Under the pieces are notes generated by a model. The model worked only from the letters and a program-made list of their open reading frames with translations, was not told the DNA's origin and did no database searches. 64,000 nt of DNA, from NCBI RefSeq assembly GCF_900101615.1, contig NZ_FMZX01000018.1, positions 1 through 64,000 of the forward strand. The letters are read 5' to 3'. Each line of letters begins with the position of its first letter. Within the stretch, counting starts at the first letter, position 1. The translations under genes and the position numbers were made by a program. Positions 1 through 8,738 of the stretch are shown one piece after another. The stretch comes from Belnapia rosea. GTDB lineage: Bacteria; Pseudomonadota; Alphaproteobacteria; Acetobacterales; Acetobacteraceae.

Positions 1-339
<339 letters not shown>

Positions 340-565
340 TGCCCGGCTCCGCTATCCCGTACGATGTATCTCGCTTGCCCGAGGGCCAGTCCGGCGGAAG
401 GGCCCCGCCGCCCCGCCTGCCCTTTGGGCATCCCCGCGAACCGCGCGGGATATAGGCACAATTTGCAGCAGTACCAGCCAGCACCCTTGCCGGCCGGCGC
501 GGCTGGCCCTATCAGGAAGCGTGATCGGGGTCAACGCCGGGTGGCTTCCAGGCCCGGCGTCCTGG

Positions 566-641
566 GCGGACGTAGCTCAGTTGGTAGAGCGTCAGATTTC
601 CAATCTGAATGTCGCGAGTTCGAACCTCGTCGTCCGCTCCA
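566..641 (+). tRNA. tRNA-Gly (anticodon UCC), CCA encoded
   Basis: The sequence folds as a full cloverleaf. Acceptor arms GCGGACG (566-572) and CGTCCGC (631-637) pair perfectly. The anticodon stem TCAGA/TCTGA encloses the loop TTTCCAA, which gives anticodon TCC. The T arm carries GTTCGAAC, the discriminator is T638 and CCA is encoded (639-641). First pairs G1-C72 and C2-G71 together with U73 match known bacterial glycine identity elements. A gene of atypical composition follows on the opposite strand 37 bases downstream. Confidence 0.95.
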
Positions 642-678
642 AACCGGCATTGGGGACCAGACAGGTCGGTCGCTCGCC

Positions 679-1473
679 TCAGAAGCCTTCGGAGTATCGC
701 GCGGCCCACGCCATCGCACCGGCATCCGGCTGTCGGGACCGTGTGTAGGTGACGTTGCTCCGCACCACTTTCGCCGGCACTCCCGCCGCAAGGGAACGGG
801 CCGGTATCGCTCCCGTCACGACGCTACGGGCGGCCACGATGGAACCGGCGCCGATCCGGCTGCCCTTCATGACAAGGGCGCCGATTCCGAGCCAGCAATG
901 AGGCTCGAGCACCACGTCCGCGGGACTGTTCAGGATCTCACTGCTGTCCAGGTCGAAGATGGCATGAAGGTCACCGGTGAAGATGGAGATGTCCCAGGCA
1001 AGCAGAGCCGCGTCGCCAAAACACAAGGAGCGGCCGACGCCCTCGATCGTCATGGCGGCACCGCCAACCGAGCAGTTCTCGCCAAAAAAAATACCGCCGC
1101 CATTATCCAGAAACCGGATCGAGAAGGAATACCACCCCCTTCCCAGTACCACGATATTATCGCACGATTCGAAGCTGATCGATCCCTTCAACTCAAGACC
1201 CGGCTGCGCGACAATCGTATTTCTTGAATAGCCATTAAAATTGATGGATAAGTTGGCGGGATGCGGTTTGTAGCCGCAAATGATGCGGTTGCCGTCGCCA
1301 AGGTTGCCGTGGATCCTGTAGCCATGGCCGGCCGCCCGAGACCGGGCTGTCTCATCGAGTTCGATGACGACTGGATCCTCGATGCGCGGCAGCGTGAAAC
1401 CTCGCTGTCCGACCTTGCCCGACAGGGCGGGATGCGCCGTGACGATGGCATCGATTGCTGGTTGGTCGATCAT
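679..1473 (-). CDS. Left-handed beta-helix (hexapeptide repeat) acyltransferase
   Basis: This 264-residue protein has the isoleucine/valine/glycine hexapeptide periodicity of LbetaH acyltransferases (CAT/O-acetyltransferase type) from about residue 95 to 245. A TGDLHAIFD segment supplies the likely catalytic histidine, and the C-terminal coil includes CWLGIGALVMKG and a typical AAGVPAKVVR ending. Such enzymes use acetyl-CoA to acetylate sugars, polysaccharide subunits or small molecules; the acceptor cannot be told. The gene stands alone, ends 37 bases from tRNA-Gly, and its middle (about 1030-1260) is clearly richer in A/T, with an A8 run, than its neighbours. This suggests acquisition by transfer at a tRNA locus. 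Confidence 0.75.
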   Translation of the reverse strand: MIDQPAIDAIVTAHPALSGKVGQRGFTLPRIEDPVVIELDETARSRAAGHGYRIHGNLGDGNRIICGYKPHPANLSINFNGYSRNTIVAQPGLELKGSISFESCDNIVVLGRGWYSFSIRFLDNGGGIFFGENCSVGGAAMTIEGVGRSLCFGDAALLAWDISIFTGDLHAIFDLDSSEILNSPADVVLEPHCWLGIGALVMKGSRIGAGSIVAARSVVTGAIPARSLAAGVPAKVVRSNVTYTRSRQPDAGAMAWAARYSEGF

Positions 1474-1536
1474 GAGGCGACTCTATCAGCGAACACCCCC
1501 TACCGTCACATCGCGCCGGCCCAGCGCCCGCTCCCC

Positions 1537-1917
1537 CTAGTAGCCCGGCCGGCCGAGCCAGTACCCCAGCGCCACCGCCGCCAGGCAGAGCGCCACCGAC
1601 ACCCCGATATTGGCCAGCGCCGCCGCCAGCCGCCCCTCCTGGATCAGGTCCAGGGTCTGCAGGCTGAAGGAGGAGAAGGTGGTGAAGCCGCCGCAGAGCC
1701 CGACCATGACGAAGGCGCGGATCTCCCCCGGCACCGCCAGCCGCCCGCCATCCAGCGTCAGCGCGCCGAACAGGCCGATGACGAAGGAGCCGAGGATATT
1801 GATGAGGATGGTGGCCCAGGGGAAGACCGGCCCGAAAAGCGGGAAGGTCGCCAGCACCAGCCAGTAGCGGGCCATCCCGCCGAGGGCGCTGCCCAAGGCT
1901 ACCCAGGCATAGGTCAT
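1537..1917 (-). CDS. crcB: Fluoride ion channel FluC/CrcB
   Basis: This 126-residue, four-helix membrane protein belongs to the FluC family, dual-topology dimers that export fluoride. Family motifs are visible: GGMARYW (13-19), ILINILGSF (about 37-45) and [16 protein letters not shown] (73-88), which carries the Phe/Thr residues lining the pore. The start ATG at 1917 follows a purine-rich GGAGAGGAGAGAG ribosome site; longer in-frame extensions are not hydrophobic and look spurious. It is a single gene, divergent from ilvD. The leader does not convincingly match the fluoride riboswitch. Confidence 0.92.
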   Translation of the reverse strand: MTYAWVALGSALGGMARYWLVLATFPLFGPVFPWATILINILGSFVIGLFGALTLDGGRLAVPGEIRAFVMVGLCGGFTTFSSFSLQTLDLIQEGRLAAALANIGVSVALCLAAVALGYWLGRPGY

Positions 1918-2083
1918 TGATGCTCTCTCCTCTCCGGTGCCGGAGAGGGCGGGGCCGGCGCCTGCGGTCGTTGAAGGGAGACCCACCCCATGTCCGGAGC
2001 TTAGGCCAGGGATGCGCCCTGGCGAAGGGGTGGCCGGCGACCTGGCTTGGTAATATGGAAGCTCCGCCGAAGAGGACGTCCCG

Positions 2084-3940
2084 ATGCCGCAATACCGTTC
2101 CCGCACCACCACCCATGGCCGCAACATGGCCGGCGCCCGGGGCCTCTGGCGCGCCACCGGCATGAAGGACGGGGATTTCGGCAAGCCCATCATCGCGGTG
2201 GTCAACAGCTTCACCCAGTTCGTCCCCGGCCATGTCCACCTGAAGGACCTCGGCCAGCTGGTGGCGCGGGAGATCGAGGCGGCGGGCGGCGTCGCCAAGG
2301 AATTCAACACCATCGCGGTCGATGACGGCATCGCCATGGGGCATGACGGCATGCTCTACAGCCTGCCCTCGCGGGACCTGATCGCCGACAGCGTCGAGTA
2401 CATGGTCAACGCGCATTGCGCCGATGCCATGGTCTGCATCTCCAACTGCGACAAGATCACGCCGGGGATGCTGATGGCGACCATGCGCCTCAACATCCCG
2501 ACCATCTTCGTCTCCGGCGGGCCGATGGAGGCGGGCAAGGTGGTGCACCGGGGCCAGAAGCGCTCGGTCGACCTGATCGACGCCATGATCGTCGCCGCCG
2601 ACCCGACCGTGACGGATGAGGAGGTGGCGGTCATCGAGCGCTCGGCCTGCCCGACCTGCGGCTCCTGCTCCGGCATGTTCACCGCCAATTCGATGAACTG
2701 CCTGACCGAGGCGCTGGGCCTCGCCTTGCCGGGCAACGGCACGGTCGTGGCGACGCATGCGGACCGCAAGCGGCTCTTCCTCGAGGCCGGGCGCAAGATC
2801 GTCGAGATCACCCGGGCGCATTACGAGACGGAGGATCTCTCCGTCCTGCCGCGCGCCATCGCCACCATGACCGCCTTCGAGAATGCGATGACGCTCGACA
2901 TCGCCATGGGCGGCTCGACCAACACGGTGCTGCACCTGCTGGCGGCGGCGCATGAGGGTGGGGTCGGCTTCACCATGGGGGATATCGACCGGCTGTCGCG
3001 CCGGGTGCCGGTGCTCTGCAAGGTCGCGCCCTCGGTCGCCAATGTCCATGTCGAGGACGTCCACCGGGCTGGCGGCATCATGGGCATCCTGGGCGAACTT
3101 GACCGGGCCGGGCTGATCGACACCTCGGTCAGCCGGGTCGATGCGCCGAGCCTCGCGGAGGCGCTGGCCCGCTGGGACGTGCAGCGGACGGTGGATGACG
3201 GCGTGCGGCACTTCTTCCAGGCCGCGCCGGGCGGCATCCCGACCACGGTGGCCTTCAGCCAGGACCAGCGCTGGGACAGCCTCGACACCGACCGTGCCGG
3301 CGGCGTGATCCGCGACAAGGCACATGCCTTCTCGCAGGATGGTGGCCTCGCCGTGCTCCACGGCAACCTCGCCGAGGAGGGGTGCATCGTGAAGACGGCC
3401 GGCGTCGATGCCAGCATCCTTGCCTTCTCCGGCCCGGCGCGGGTCTTCGAGAGCCAGGATGCGGCGGTGGAGGGCATCCTCGGCGGCGCGGTGCAGCCGG
3501 GCGATGTGGTGCTGGTGCGCTATGAGGGGCCGCGCGGAGGGCCGGGGATGCAGGAGATGCTCTATCCGACGAGCTACCTGAAATCGAAGGGGCTCGGGAA
3601 GGTCTGCGCCCTGGTGACGGATGGGCGCTTCTCGGGCGGCTCCTCGGGCCTGTCCATCGGCCATCTCTCGCCGGAGGCGGCGGAGGGCGGCCTTGTCGGC
3701 CTTGTCGAGGATGGCGACCGGATCGAGATCGACATCCCGAACCGGCGCATTCACCTCGCCGTGCCGGATACGGTGCTGGCCGAGCGCCGTGCCGCCATGG
3801 AAGCCAAGGGCGATGCCGCCTGGCAGCCGGCCCGGCCGCGCACCCGCCAGGTCTCGACCGCGCTGCAGGCCTATGCGGCGATGGTGACGAGTGCCGCGCG
3901 CGGCGCGGTGCGCGACCTCAAGGGCATGCGGCGGGGCTAG
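2084..3940 (+). CDS. ilvD: Dihydroxy-acid dehydratase (E. coli IlvD type)
   Basis: IlvD dehydrates 2,3-dihydroxy-isovalerate and -methylvalerate in branched-chain amino acid synthesis. At 618 residues it is full length and collinear with E. coli IlvD. Iron-sulfur ligands are visible in [12 protein letters not shown] (Cys near 122) and [17 protein letters not shown] (about 188-204). The first ligand position reads VPGHVHL rather than PCN, as in E. coli, which fits the oxygen-sensitive 4Fe-4S subgroup. TAATAT at 2051 could be a -10 element, but no -35 is clear. The gene is monocistronic, diverges from crcB and faces the monooxygenase at 5511. A second, divergent IlvD/Edd paralogue lies at 24278. 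Confidence 0.95.
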   Translation: MPQYRSRTTTHGRNMAGARGLWRATGMKDGDFGKPIIAVVNSFTQFVPGHVHLKDLGQLVAREIEAAGGVAKEFNTIAVDDGIAMGHDGMLYSLPSRDLIADSVEYMVNAHCADAMVCISNCDKITPGMLMATMRLNIPTIFVSGGPMEAGKVVHRGQKRSVDLIDAMIVAADPTVTDEEVAVIERSACPTCGSCSGMFTANSMNCLTEALGLALPGNGTVVATHADRKRLFLEAGRKIVEITRAHYETEDLSVLPRAIATMTAFENAMTLDIAMGGSTNTVLHLLAAAHEGGVGFTMGDIDRLSRRVPVLCKVAPSVANVHVEDVHRAGGIMGILGELDRAGLIDTSVSRVDAPSLAEALARWDVQRTVDDGVRHFFQAAPGGIPTTVAFSQDQRWDSLDTDRAGGVIRDKAHAFSQDGGLAVLHGNLAEEGCIVKTAGVDASILAFSGPARVFESQDAAVEGILGGAVQPGDVVLVRYEGPRGGPGMQEMLYPTSYLKSKGLGKVCALVTDGRFSGGSSGLSIGHLSPEAAEGGLVGLVEDGDRIEIDIPNRRIHLAVPDTVLAERRAAMEAKGDAAWQPARPRTRQVSTALQAYAAMVTSAARGAVRDLKGMRRG

Positions 3941-4010
3941 AGTACGGTCCGCGGTCACCGGATCGCGGATCACACTCCGGCTTTCGTCATGTCGCATGAT
4001 CGACGCCTCC

Positions 4011-4044
4011 GGCCGCCTCAGCCTTCGGCGAGGCCGGCGGCCGG
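4011..4044. terminator. Strong GC hairpin between convergent genes
   Basis: GCCTC (4015-4019) pairs with GAGGC (4030-4034), with an inner GCC-TTC-GGC stem and further G/C pairing outside. There is no T-tract on either side, so it is only a candidate bidirectional terminator for ilvD and the opposing dehydrogenase remnant. Confidence 0.35.
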
Positions 4045-4063
4045 CAAGCGCCCCGCCTGCCTC

Positions 4064-4177
4064 CTAGACCGGCAGCGGCGTGGCGGACCGGGTCCAGAGC
4101 GCCGGCTCATGGCCCCGCTCGGTCAGCAGGGCGGCGCCGAGGCCGATGGTGCCGGTGCCAAGAATGGCGACGCGCAT
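4064..4177 (-). pseudogene. Truncated NAD(P)-binding dehydrogenase remnant (37 codons)
   Basis: Immediately after the monooxygenase, with a one-base TGATG stop/start overlap, lies a short frame starting MRVAILGTGTIGLGAALL. This is a textbook first beta-alpha-beta unit of a Rossmann fold (GxGxxG), as in 6-phosphogluconate- and opine-type dehydrogenases or F420-dependent reductases. It continues to ALWTRS, just after the second strand, and then meets TAG at 4064. The following 120 bases encode nothing recognisable before ilvD ends. It is best read as the decayed 5' end of a formerly co-transcribed dehydrogenase. A functional 37-residue peptide is unlikely but not excluded. Confidence 0.7.
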
Positions 4178-5511
4178 CAGCGGGCGGCCGCGTAGCGGTT
4201 CCCGGGCACCGGCACGCCGAGATTGGCACGCAGGGTCGTCCCCTCGTACTCGGTGCGGAACAGGCCGCGGCGGCGCATCTCCGGCAGGACCAGCGCGACG
4301 AAATCGTCGAGGCCCATGGGCAGGACGGGCGGGCAGATGTTGAAGCCATCCGCCGCGCCCGCATCCACCCAGGCCTCCATGTCATCGACGATGCTCTCCG
4401 GCGTGCCAACCACGACCCTTCCGCCGAAGCCGGCGGCGATGCGGGTGTAGAGCTGGCGGATGGTCAGGTTCTCCCGCCGCGCCATCTCAAGGCCGATGCG
4501 TGCCATGCTGCGGAGCCGCGGGTCCTTCGGCTCCGGCACCGGGCCGTCGAGCGGGTAGCCGGAGAGGTCGCCCATCTGGCCATAGAGATAGGAGAGGCCG
4601 AGCTCCGGCTCGACCAGGTTGTTCAGCAGGTCGAGCTTGGCCTGCGCTTCCTCCTGGGTGCGGCCGACGAAATAGGTGACGCCGGGCATGACCTTCAGAT
4701 GGTCCGGCTCCCGCCCATGCTTCGCCAGGCGGGATTTCAGGTCGGCGTAGTAGTCGCGCGCCGCCTCCAACCTGTGCGAGGCGGTGTAGACGACATCGGC
4801 GCTGCTGGCGGCGATCTCCAGCCCCTGCTCCGAGGCGCCCGCCTGCACCATGATCGGCCGGCCCTGCGGCGTGCGGGCCACGGTGAGGGGCCCGCGCACC
4901 TTGAAGTGCTTGCCCTTGTGGTCGAGCACATGGAGCTTCGACTGGTCGAAGAAGATGCCGCTGGCCTTGTCATGGACCAGCGCATCGCCCTCCCAGCTGT
5001 CCCACAGCCCCTTCACCACCTCGACGAATTCGGCCGCGCGCTCGTAGCGGGCGTCATACTCCATGTGCTGGTCGCGGTTGAAGTTCCAGGCCTCCGCCTC
5101 GGACCAGGAGGTGACGATGTTCCAGCCGGCGCGGCCGCCGCTCAGATGGTCGAGCGAGGCCCATTTGCGGGCGATGTGGAAGGGCTCGTTGTAGGTGGTG
5201 GAGGCGGTGGAGACGAGGCCGATATGGCTGGTCACCGCCGCGAGGGCCGAGAGCAGGGTCAGCGGCTCCAGCTCGGCGGTCTGGTGCGAGCGGCAGAGCG
5301 CGCCGGGCGGCTCGTCCCGGGTGCGGAGACCGATGCCGTCGGCGAGGAAGAGCATGTCGAATTTCGCCGCCTCCGCGGTGCGGGCGATGCGGAGGAAATG
5401 GCTGAGCTTCGAGGCGGCGCCGGGATCGGCCTCCGGATGGCGCCAGGCGGCGGCGTGATAGCCCAGATAGCGCATCGACAGGCCGAGCTTGATGGGCTTG
5501 CGGGTCCTCAT
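4177..5511 (-). CDS. NtaA/SnaA/DszA-family FMNH2-dependent monooxygenase
   Basis: This 444-residue flavin monooxygenase of the bacterial luciferase superfamily belongs to the nitrilotriacetate/pristinamycin/dibenzothiophene-sulfone subgroup (usual length 430-470). These enzymes take reduced FMN from a separate reductase and hydroxylate or cleave C-N or C-S substrates. Supporting segments are RIARTAEAAKFDMLFLADG near residues 40-58, GRAGWNIVTSW near 135 and GRPIMVQAGASEQG near 220. The ATG at 5511 has AAGGA six bases upstream. No flavin reductase is adjacent. It diverges from the peptide-type binding protein at 5699, which may import its substrate. The downstream dehydrogenase is broken. Confidence 0.88.
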   Translation of the reverse strand: MRTRKPIKLGLSMRYLGYHAAAWRHPEADPGAASKLSHFLRIARTAEAAKFDMLFLADGIGLRTRDEPPGALCRSHQTAELEPLTLLSALAAVTSHIGLVSTASTTYNEPFHIARKWASLDHLSGGRAGWNIVTSWSEAEAWNFNRDQHMEYDARYERAAEFVEVVKGLWDSWEGDALVHDKASGIFFDQSKLHVLDHKGKHFKVRGPLTVARTPQGRPIMVQAGASEQGLEIAASSADVVYTASHRLEAARDYYADLKSRLAKHGREPDHLKVMPGVTYFVGRTQEEAQAKLDLLNNLVEPELGLSYLYGQMGDLSGYPLDGPVPEPKDPRLRSMARIGLEMARRENLTIRQLYTRIAAGFGGRVVVGTPESIVDDMEAWVDAGAADGFNICPPVLPMGLDDFVALVLPEMRRRGLFRTEYEGTTLRANLGVPVPGNRYAAAR

Positions 5512-5698
5512 AGGCGTCCTTGCCACCGGTGTTGGCGCATGATGCGCGGCGGCGCGCCTGGCGCAAGCGCTGCCAGACCATCCCTGCACGGAACCGTACC
5601 GTCTTTGCGTGTCCTTGCGGCAGACATTGCAGCATCGCGCCGACGGGTGGACACTCCCCGGAAGGCCCGCGACAGGGCCGTCCAAGGGAGAGGAGCCG

Positions 5699-7270
5699 AT
5701 GATGCACCGTCGTCAATTGCTGGCCGCCCTGCCCGGTGCCCTTGCATTGCCGGCGCTCGCCGCCGAGCCGCGCGTGCTGATCCATGTGCCTCAGGCCAAT
5801 CTGGCCAGCCTCGATCCGGTCTGGACCACCGCCGTCGTCACCCGCAACGCCGCCCATCTGCTGTTCGAGACGCTCTACGGCCGGGACGAGGCGCTGAACC
5901 CGCAGCCGCAGATGGTCGAGGGCCACCGGGTGGAGGATGGCGCCCGGCGCTGGACCATGCGGCTGCGGGAGGGCCTCCGCTTCCACAGCAGTGAGCCGGT
6001 ACTGGCGCGGGACTGCGTCGCCTCGCTGCGGCGCTGGATGGTGCGGGACCCGATCGGCCAGACCATCGCGGCCCGGCTCGACGCGCTGGAGGCGCCGGAT
6101 GACCGAACGCTGGTCTGGCGGCTGAACAAGCCCTTCGCCTCCCTGCCCTATGCCTTGGCGAAGACCCAGCCGAGCCCGGTCATCATGCCGGAGCGGGTGG
6201 CGCGGACCGAACCTTACAAGCAGGTCACCGAGATCACCGGCAGCGGCCCCTTCCGCTGGGTGGCCGAGGAGTATGTGCCGGGCAGCCGCGCGATCTTCGC
6301 CCGCTTCGACGGCTACCGGCCGCGCGAGGAGCCGGCGAGCCATGCCGCCGGCGGCTACCGGGTGAAGTTGGACCGCGTCGAATGGCGCATCATCCCCGAT
6401 GCGGCGACGGCGGCCAATGCCCTCATCAATGGCGAGGTGGACTGGGTGGACCAGCCCCTGCCGGACCTGCTGCCACGGCTGAGGCGGGCGCGGGGCGTGA
6501 CGGTCGGCGCGCTCGACCAGTACGGCACCTTCGGCGCGCTGCGGCCGAATCACCTGCATGGTGCGACGGCCAATCCCGCCATACGCCGCGCCATGATGGC
6601 GGCGATCGACCAGGTGGAGGTGATGACAGCGGTGATGGGCGAGGACCGTTCGCTCTACCGCGCCCCGGTCGGCTACTTCCTGCCGGGCACGCCCTCGGCC
6701 AGCGAGGCCGGGATGGAGGCGGTCAGGGCGCGGCGCAGCCCGGCCGAGATCAGGCGGATGCTGTCCGAGGCGGGCTATGCCGGCGAGCGCATCCTGCTCA
6801 TGCACCCGACCGACCAGACCTTCTACGATGCCATGTCGAGCGTCGCCGCCGCGGCCTGGCGGGCGGTCGGGCTCAATATCGACGATCAGGCGATGGATTG
6901 GGGCACGGTGGTGCAGCGCCGCACCAGCATGGAGCCGCTGGAGCGGGGCGGCTGGTCCATCTTCCCGGCGGGTTATCCGGCGGCCGAGTACCGCGACCCG
7001 GTCTTTGCCTCCAACCTTCGCGGCAACGGCCGGGGCGCCTGGTTCGGCTGGCCGGAGGATGCGGAGATGGAGGCAATGCGCGACCGCTGGATGGACAGCA
7101 CCGACGAGGCGGAGCTGCGCCGGCTGGACGGGGCGATCCAGGCCCGCGCCTTCGAGACGGTGCCCTTCATCCCGCTCGGCCAGTACCTGCCGCCGGCGGC
7201 CTGGCGCAGCAGCCTGAAGGGGCTGCTGAAGGGGCCGGTGCCGGTGTTCTGGAATGTGGAGAAGGGCTGA
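5699..7270 (+). CDS. ABC transporter substrate-binding protein, peptide/nickel family (SBP family 5)
   Basis: This 523-residue periplasmic binding protein of the DppA/OppA class starts with a signal peptide (MMHRRQLLAALPGALALPALA, cleavage near residue 22). Family features include NPQPQMVEGHRVEDG near 67, the RWTMRLREGLRFHS segment, GSGPFRWV, and the C-terminal PFIPLGQYLPPAAW. A GGGAGAGGAG ribosome site precedes two consecutive ATGs (5699 and 5702). No permease or ATPase gene is near, so it either uses a remote transporter or acts as a sensor. It is followed after 70 bases by the Lin0512 pair on the same strand. A paralogue sits at 33391. Confidence 0.87.
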   Translation: MMHRRQLLAALPGALALPALAAEPRVLIHVPQANLASLDPVWTTAVVTRNAAHLLFETLYGRDEALNPQPQMVEGHRVEDGARRWTMRLREGLRFHSSEPVLARDCVASLRRWMVRDPIGQTIAARLDALEAPDDRTLVWRLNKPFASLPYALAKTQPSPVIMPERVARTEPYKQVTEITGSGPFRWVAEEYVPGSRAIFARFDGYRPREEPASHAAGGYRVKLDRVEWRIIPDAATAANALINGEVDWVDQPLPDLLPRLRRARGVTVGALDQYGTFGALRPNHLHGATANPAIRRAMMAAIDQVEVMTAVMGEDRSLYRAPVGYFLPGTPSASEAGMEAVRARRSPAEIRRMLSEAGYAGERILLMHPTDQTFYDAMSSVAAAAWRAVGLNIDDQAMDWGTVVQRRTSMEPLERGGWSIFPAGYPAAEYRDPVFASNLRGNGRGAWFGWPEDAEMEAMRDRWMDSTDEAELRRLDGAIQARAFETVPFIPLGQYLPPAAWRSSLKGLLKGPVPVFWNVEKG

Positions 7271-7340
7271 TGGCTCGGTCGCCGGAGGGCACAGGCGAGG
7301 CCGGGCACCAGAAGGTGCGAATCGATCCAAGGAGAAAGCC

Positions 7341-7694
7341 ATGCCGATGAGACGCATGGTGCTGGAAATCGGCATGGGCACCGATATCCGTGGCACCGAC
7401 TATACCAAGGCCGCCGTGCGGGCGCTGCGCGATGCGCTCTGGCACAATTCCCTGACCATCACCCATGCGCTCGGGTTGCATGTGGACAGTATGGAGGTCG
7501 AGGTCCGCATCGGCGTGCCGAAGCCCGAGGAGGTGGACCAGGCCGCGGTCCTGGCCGTGCTGCCGCATGGCACCGGCACGGTGACGGTGGTGGAGGGCGG
7601 GCTCGAGATCCCGAACGAGGCGGGCACGGGCAGCACCGTCATGGCGCATGCCGCCGCGATCGTGCGGCTCGACCTGCCGGAACAGCCGGCATGA
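7341..7694 (+). CDS. Lin0512 family protein, first of tandem pair
   Basis: This 117-residue protein belongs to the Lin0512 family of unknown function. The family signature near the N-terminus is GxGxDxHG followed by DYTKAA. Here it reads GMGTDIRGTDYTKAA (11-25), with Arg in place of the usual His. The rest is predicted alpha/beta with VEVRIGVPKPEEVD and LPHGTGTVTVVEGGL. ATG 7341 is preceded by AAGGAGAAAG. Its stop overlaps the start of the second copy (ATGA at 7691-7694), so the pair is translationally coupled and may form a hetero-oligomer. It probably shares a transcript with the upstream binding protein. Confidence 0.85.
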   Translation: MPMRRMVLEIGMGTDIRGTDYTKAAVRALRDALWHNSLTITHALGLHVDSMEVEVRIGVPKPEEVDQAAVLAVLPHGTGTVTVVEGGLEIPNEAGTGSTVMAHAAAIVRLDLPEQPA

Positions 7695-8032
7695 CGGCGC
7701 GGCGCGTGATCCTCGAGATGGGCGCCGGCAACGACCTGCATGGCGGCGACTACACCAAGGCGGCGCTGCGGGCGGTGCAGGATGCGCTGCACCACTCCTC
7801 GCTCACCATGCTGCGCACCTTGCGGGTCGATCCGAAGACCATGCTGGTCGATGTGACGATCGGCGTGCAGCGGCCGGATCGGGTGGATGCGGAGCGGGTC
7901 CGGGCCTCCCTCCCCCATGGCATCGTCACGGTGCAGGTGGTGAAGGGCGGGCTCGACGTGCCGGATGACGAGCGGGACGATGTCGCGGTGATCGCCAGCG
8001 CGGCGATCAATGTCCGGCTTGAACTGCCCTGA
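7691..8032 (+). CDS. Lin0512 family protein, second of tandem pair
   Basis: This 113-residue paralogue of the preceding gene keeps the full family motif GAGNDLHGGDYTKAA near residues 11-25, and the LPHGIVTVQVVKGGL segment aligns with the first copy. Only this copy carries the motif histidine, so if the family is enzymatic, this is the better candidate for the active subunit. It overlaps the upstream gene by four bases, and its 3' end overlaps the end of the convergent amidohydrolase gene by 26 bases. The biochemical function is unknown. Confidence 0.85.
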   Translation: MTARRVILEMGAGNDLHGGDYTKAALRAVQDALHHSSLTMLRTLRVDPKTMLVDVTIGVQRPDRVDAERVRASLPHGIVTVQVVKGGLDVPDDERDDVAVIASAAINVRLELP

Positions 8033-8738
8033 ACGCCCGCACCAGCCGCACCGCCCAGGCCTCGATGCCGGCATCCTCCGCCAGCAGGTCCTGGCGGACC
8101 TCGATCAGCGCCGCGGGCAGGCCGCGCGCATCGCCATGGACGGGCACGGTGTAGTCGTGCTCCGGCTCGATCCGGTAGGGCTCGTTATCGCCGATCGTCA
8201 GCCCCGGCCCGGCGAGCGCCTCGATCATCCCCCGCCCGAGTGCCACCGCATCGGCATAGAGCAGGCCGGCCTGCCAGGGCCGGGCGATGCCGAGATAGAC
8301 CGGGGTGAAGCTGTGGACGCCGATGACGATGGTCGGCCGGCCCCGCCGCGCGTCGAGGCAGGCGGCGACCGCCGCATGGAAGGGGCGAAAGTAACGGTCC
8401 TGACGGGCCGCGACCTCCGCCGCCGGCAGGTCGCGGTTGCCGGGGATCTCCGTCGCCTCGCTCAGCACCGGGATCGAGGTCGGCGAGCCGAGCGGGCGGT
8501 TGCAGTCGATCAGCAGTCGCGAATAGCCGGAGAGGAAGAGCGGCGCGTCGAGACGCGCCGAGAGCTGCCGCGCCAGGGCCGCGGCGCCGATGTCCCAGGC
8601 GATGTGCCGCGCCAGGTCCGCCGTCCCCAGGCCGAGCCCCTTGTAGGGCTCGGGGATGTGGTTCGAGGCATGCTCGCAGAGCAGCACGAAGGGCGAGCTG
8701 CCCTCGGGGTTCAGCGTGGTGACGGCGGCCTCCGTCAC
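8007..8738 (-). CDS. N-formylglutamate amidohydrolase family protein (HutG-like)
   Basis: This 243-residue protein of the zinc-dependent N-formylglutamate amidohydrolase family shows the metal-site segment LCEHASNHIPEPYKGLGL near residues 20-37, DCNRPLGSP near 78, and VIGVHSFTPVYLG near 142. HutG releases formate from N-formylglutamate in histidine degradation, but no other hut gene is near and many relatives are uncharacterised. The start is GTG at 8738, overlapping the upstream transglutaminase stop as GTGA. The gene is third in a tight cluster with two transglutaminase-like proteins, which suggests an amide- or peptide-cleaving role. Confidence 0.82.
   Translation of the reverse strand: MTEAAVTTLNPEGSSPFVLLCEHASNHIPEPYKGLGLGTADLARHIAWDIGAAALARQLSARLDAPLFLSGYSRLLIDCNRPLGSPTSIPVLSEATEIPGNRDLPAAEVAARQDRYFRPFHAAVAACLDARRGRPTIVIGVHSFTPVYLGIARPWQAGLLYADAVALGRGMIEALAGPGLTIGDNEPYRIEPEHDYTVPVHGDARGLPAALIEVRQDLLAEDAGIEAWAVRLVRAFRAVQAGH

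Noticed and set aside
566-641. Protein-coding frames reading through the tRNA-Gly gene
   Set aside because: They are translations of the tRNA cloverleaf and have no independent support.
566-1500. Integrative element with attachment site at tRNA-Gly
   Set aside because: No integrase gene and no direct repeat of the tRNA 3' end were seen in the window.
1918-2000. Fluoride riboswitch upstream of crcB
   Set aside because: A GGGTGGGTCTCCC stretch and GAGAGCATCA end recall the aptamer weakly, but the conserved pseudoknot and the terminal UGAUG block could not be aligned.
1352-3997. Very long antisense reading frame (about 880 codons) over ilvD and crcB
   Set aside because: It is Arg/His/Gly/Ala-rich without any family motif and mirrors real genes on the other strand; high GC removes stop codons. 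Similar frames over 17641-20598 and 55900-58911 were dropped for the same reason.
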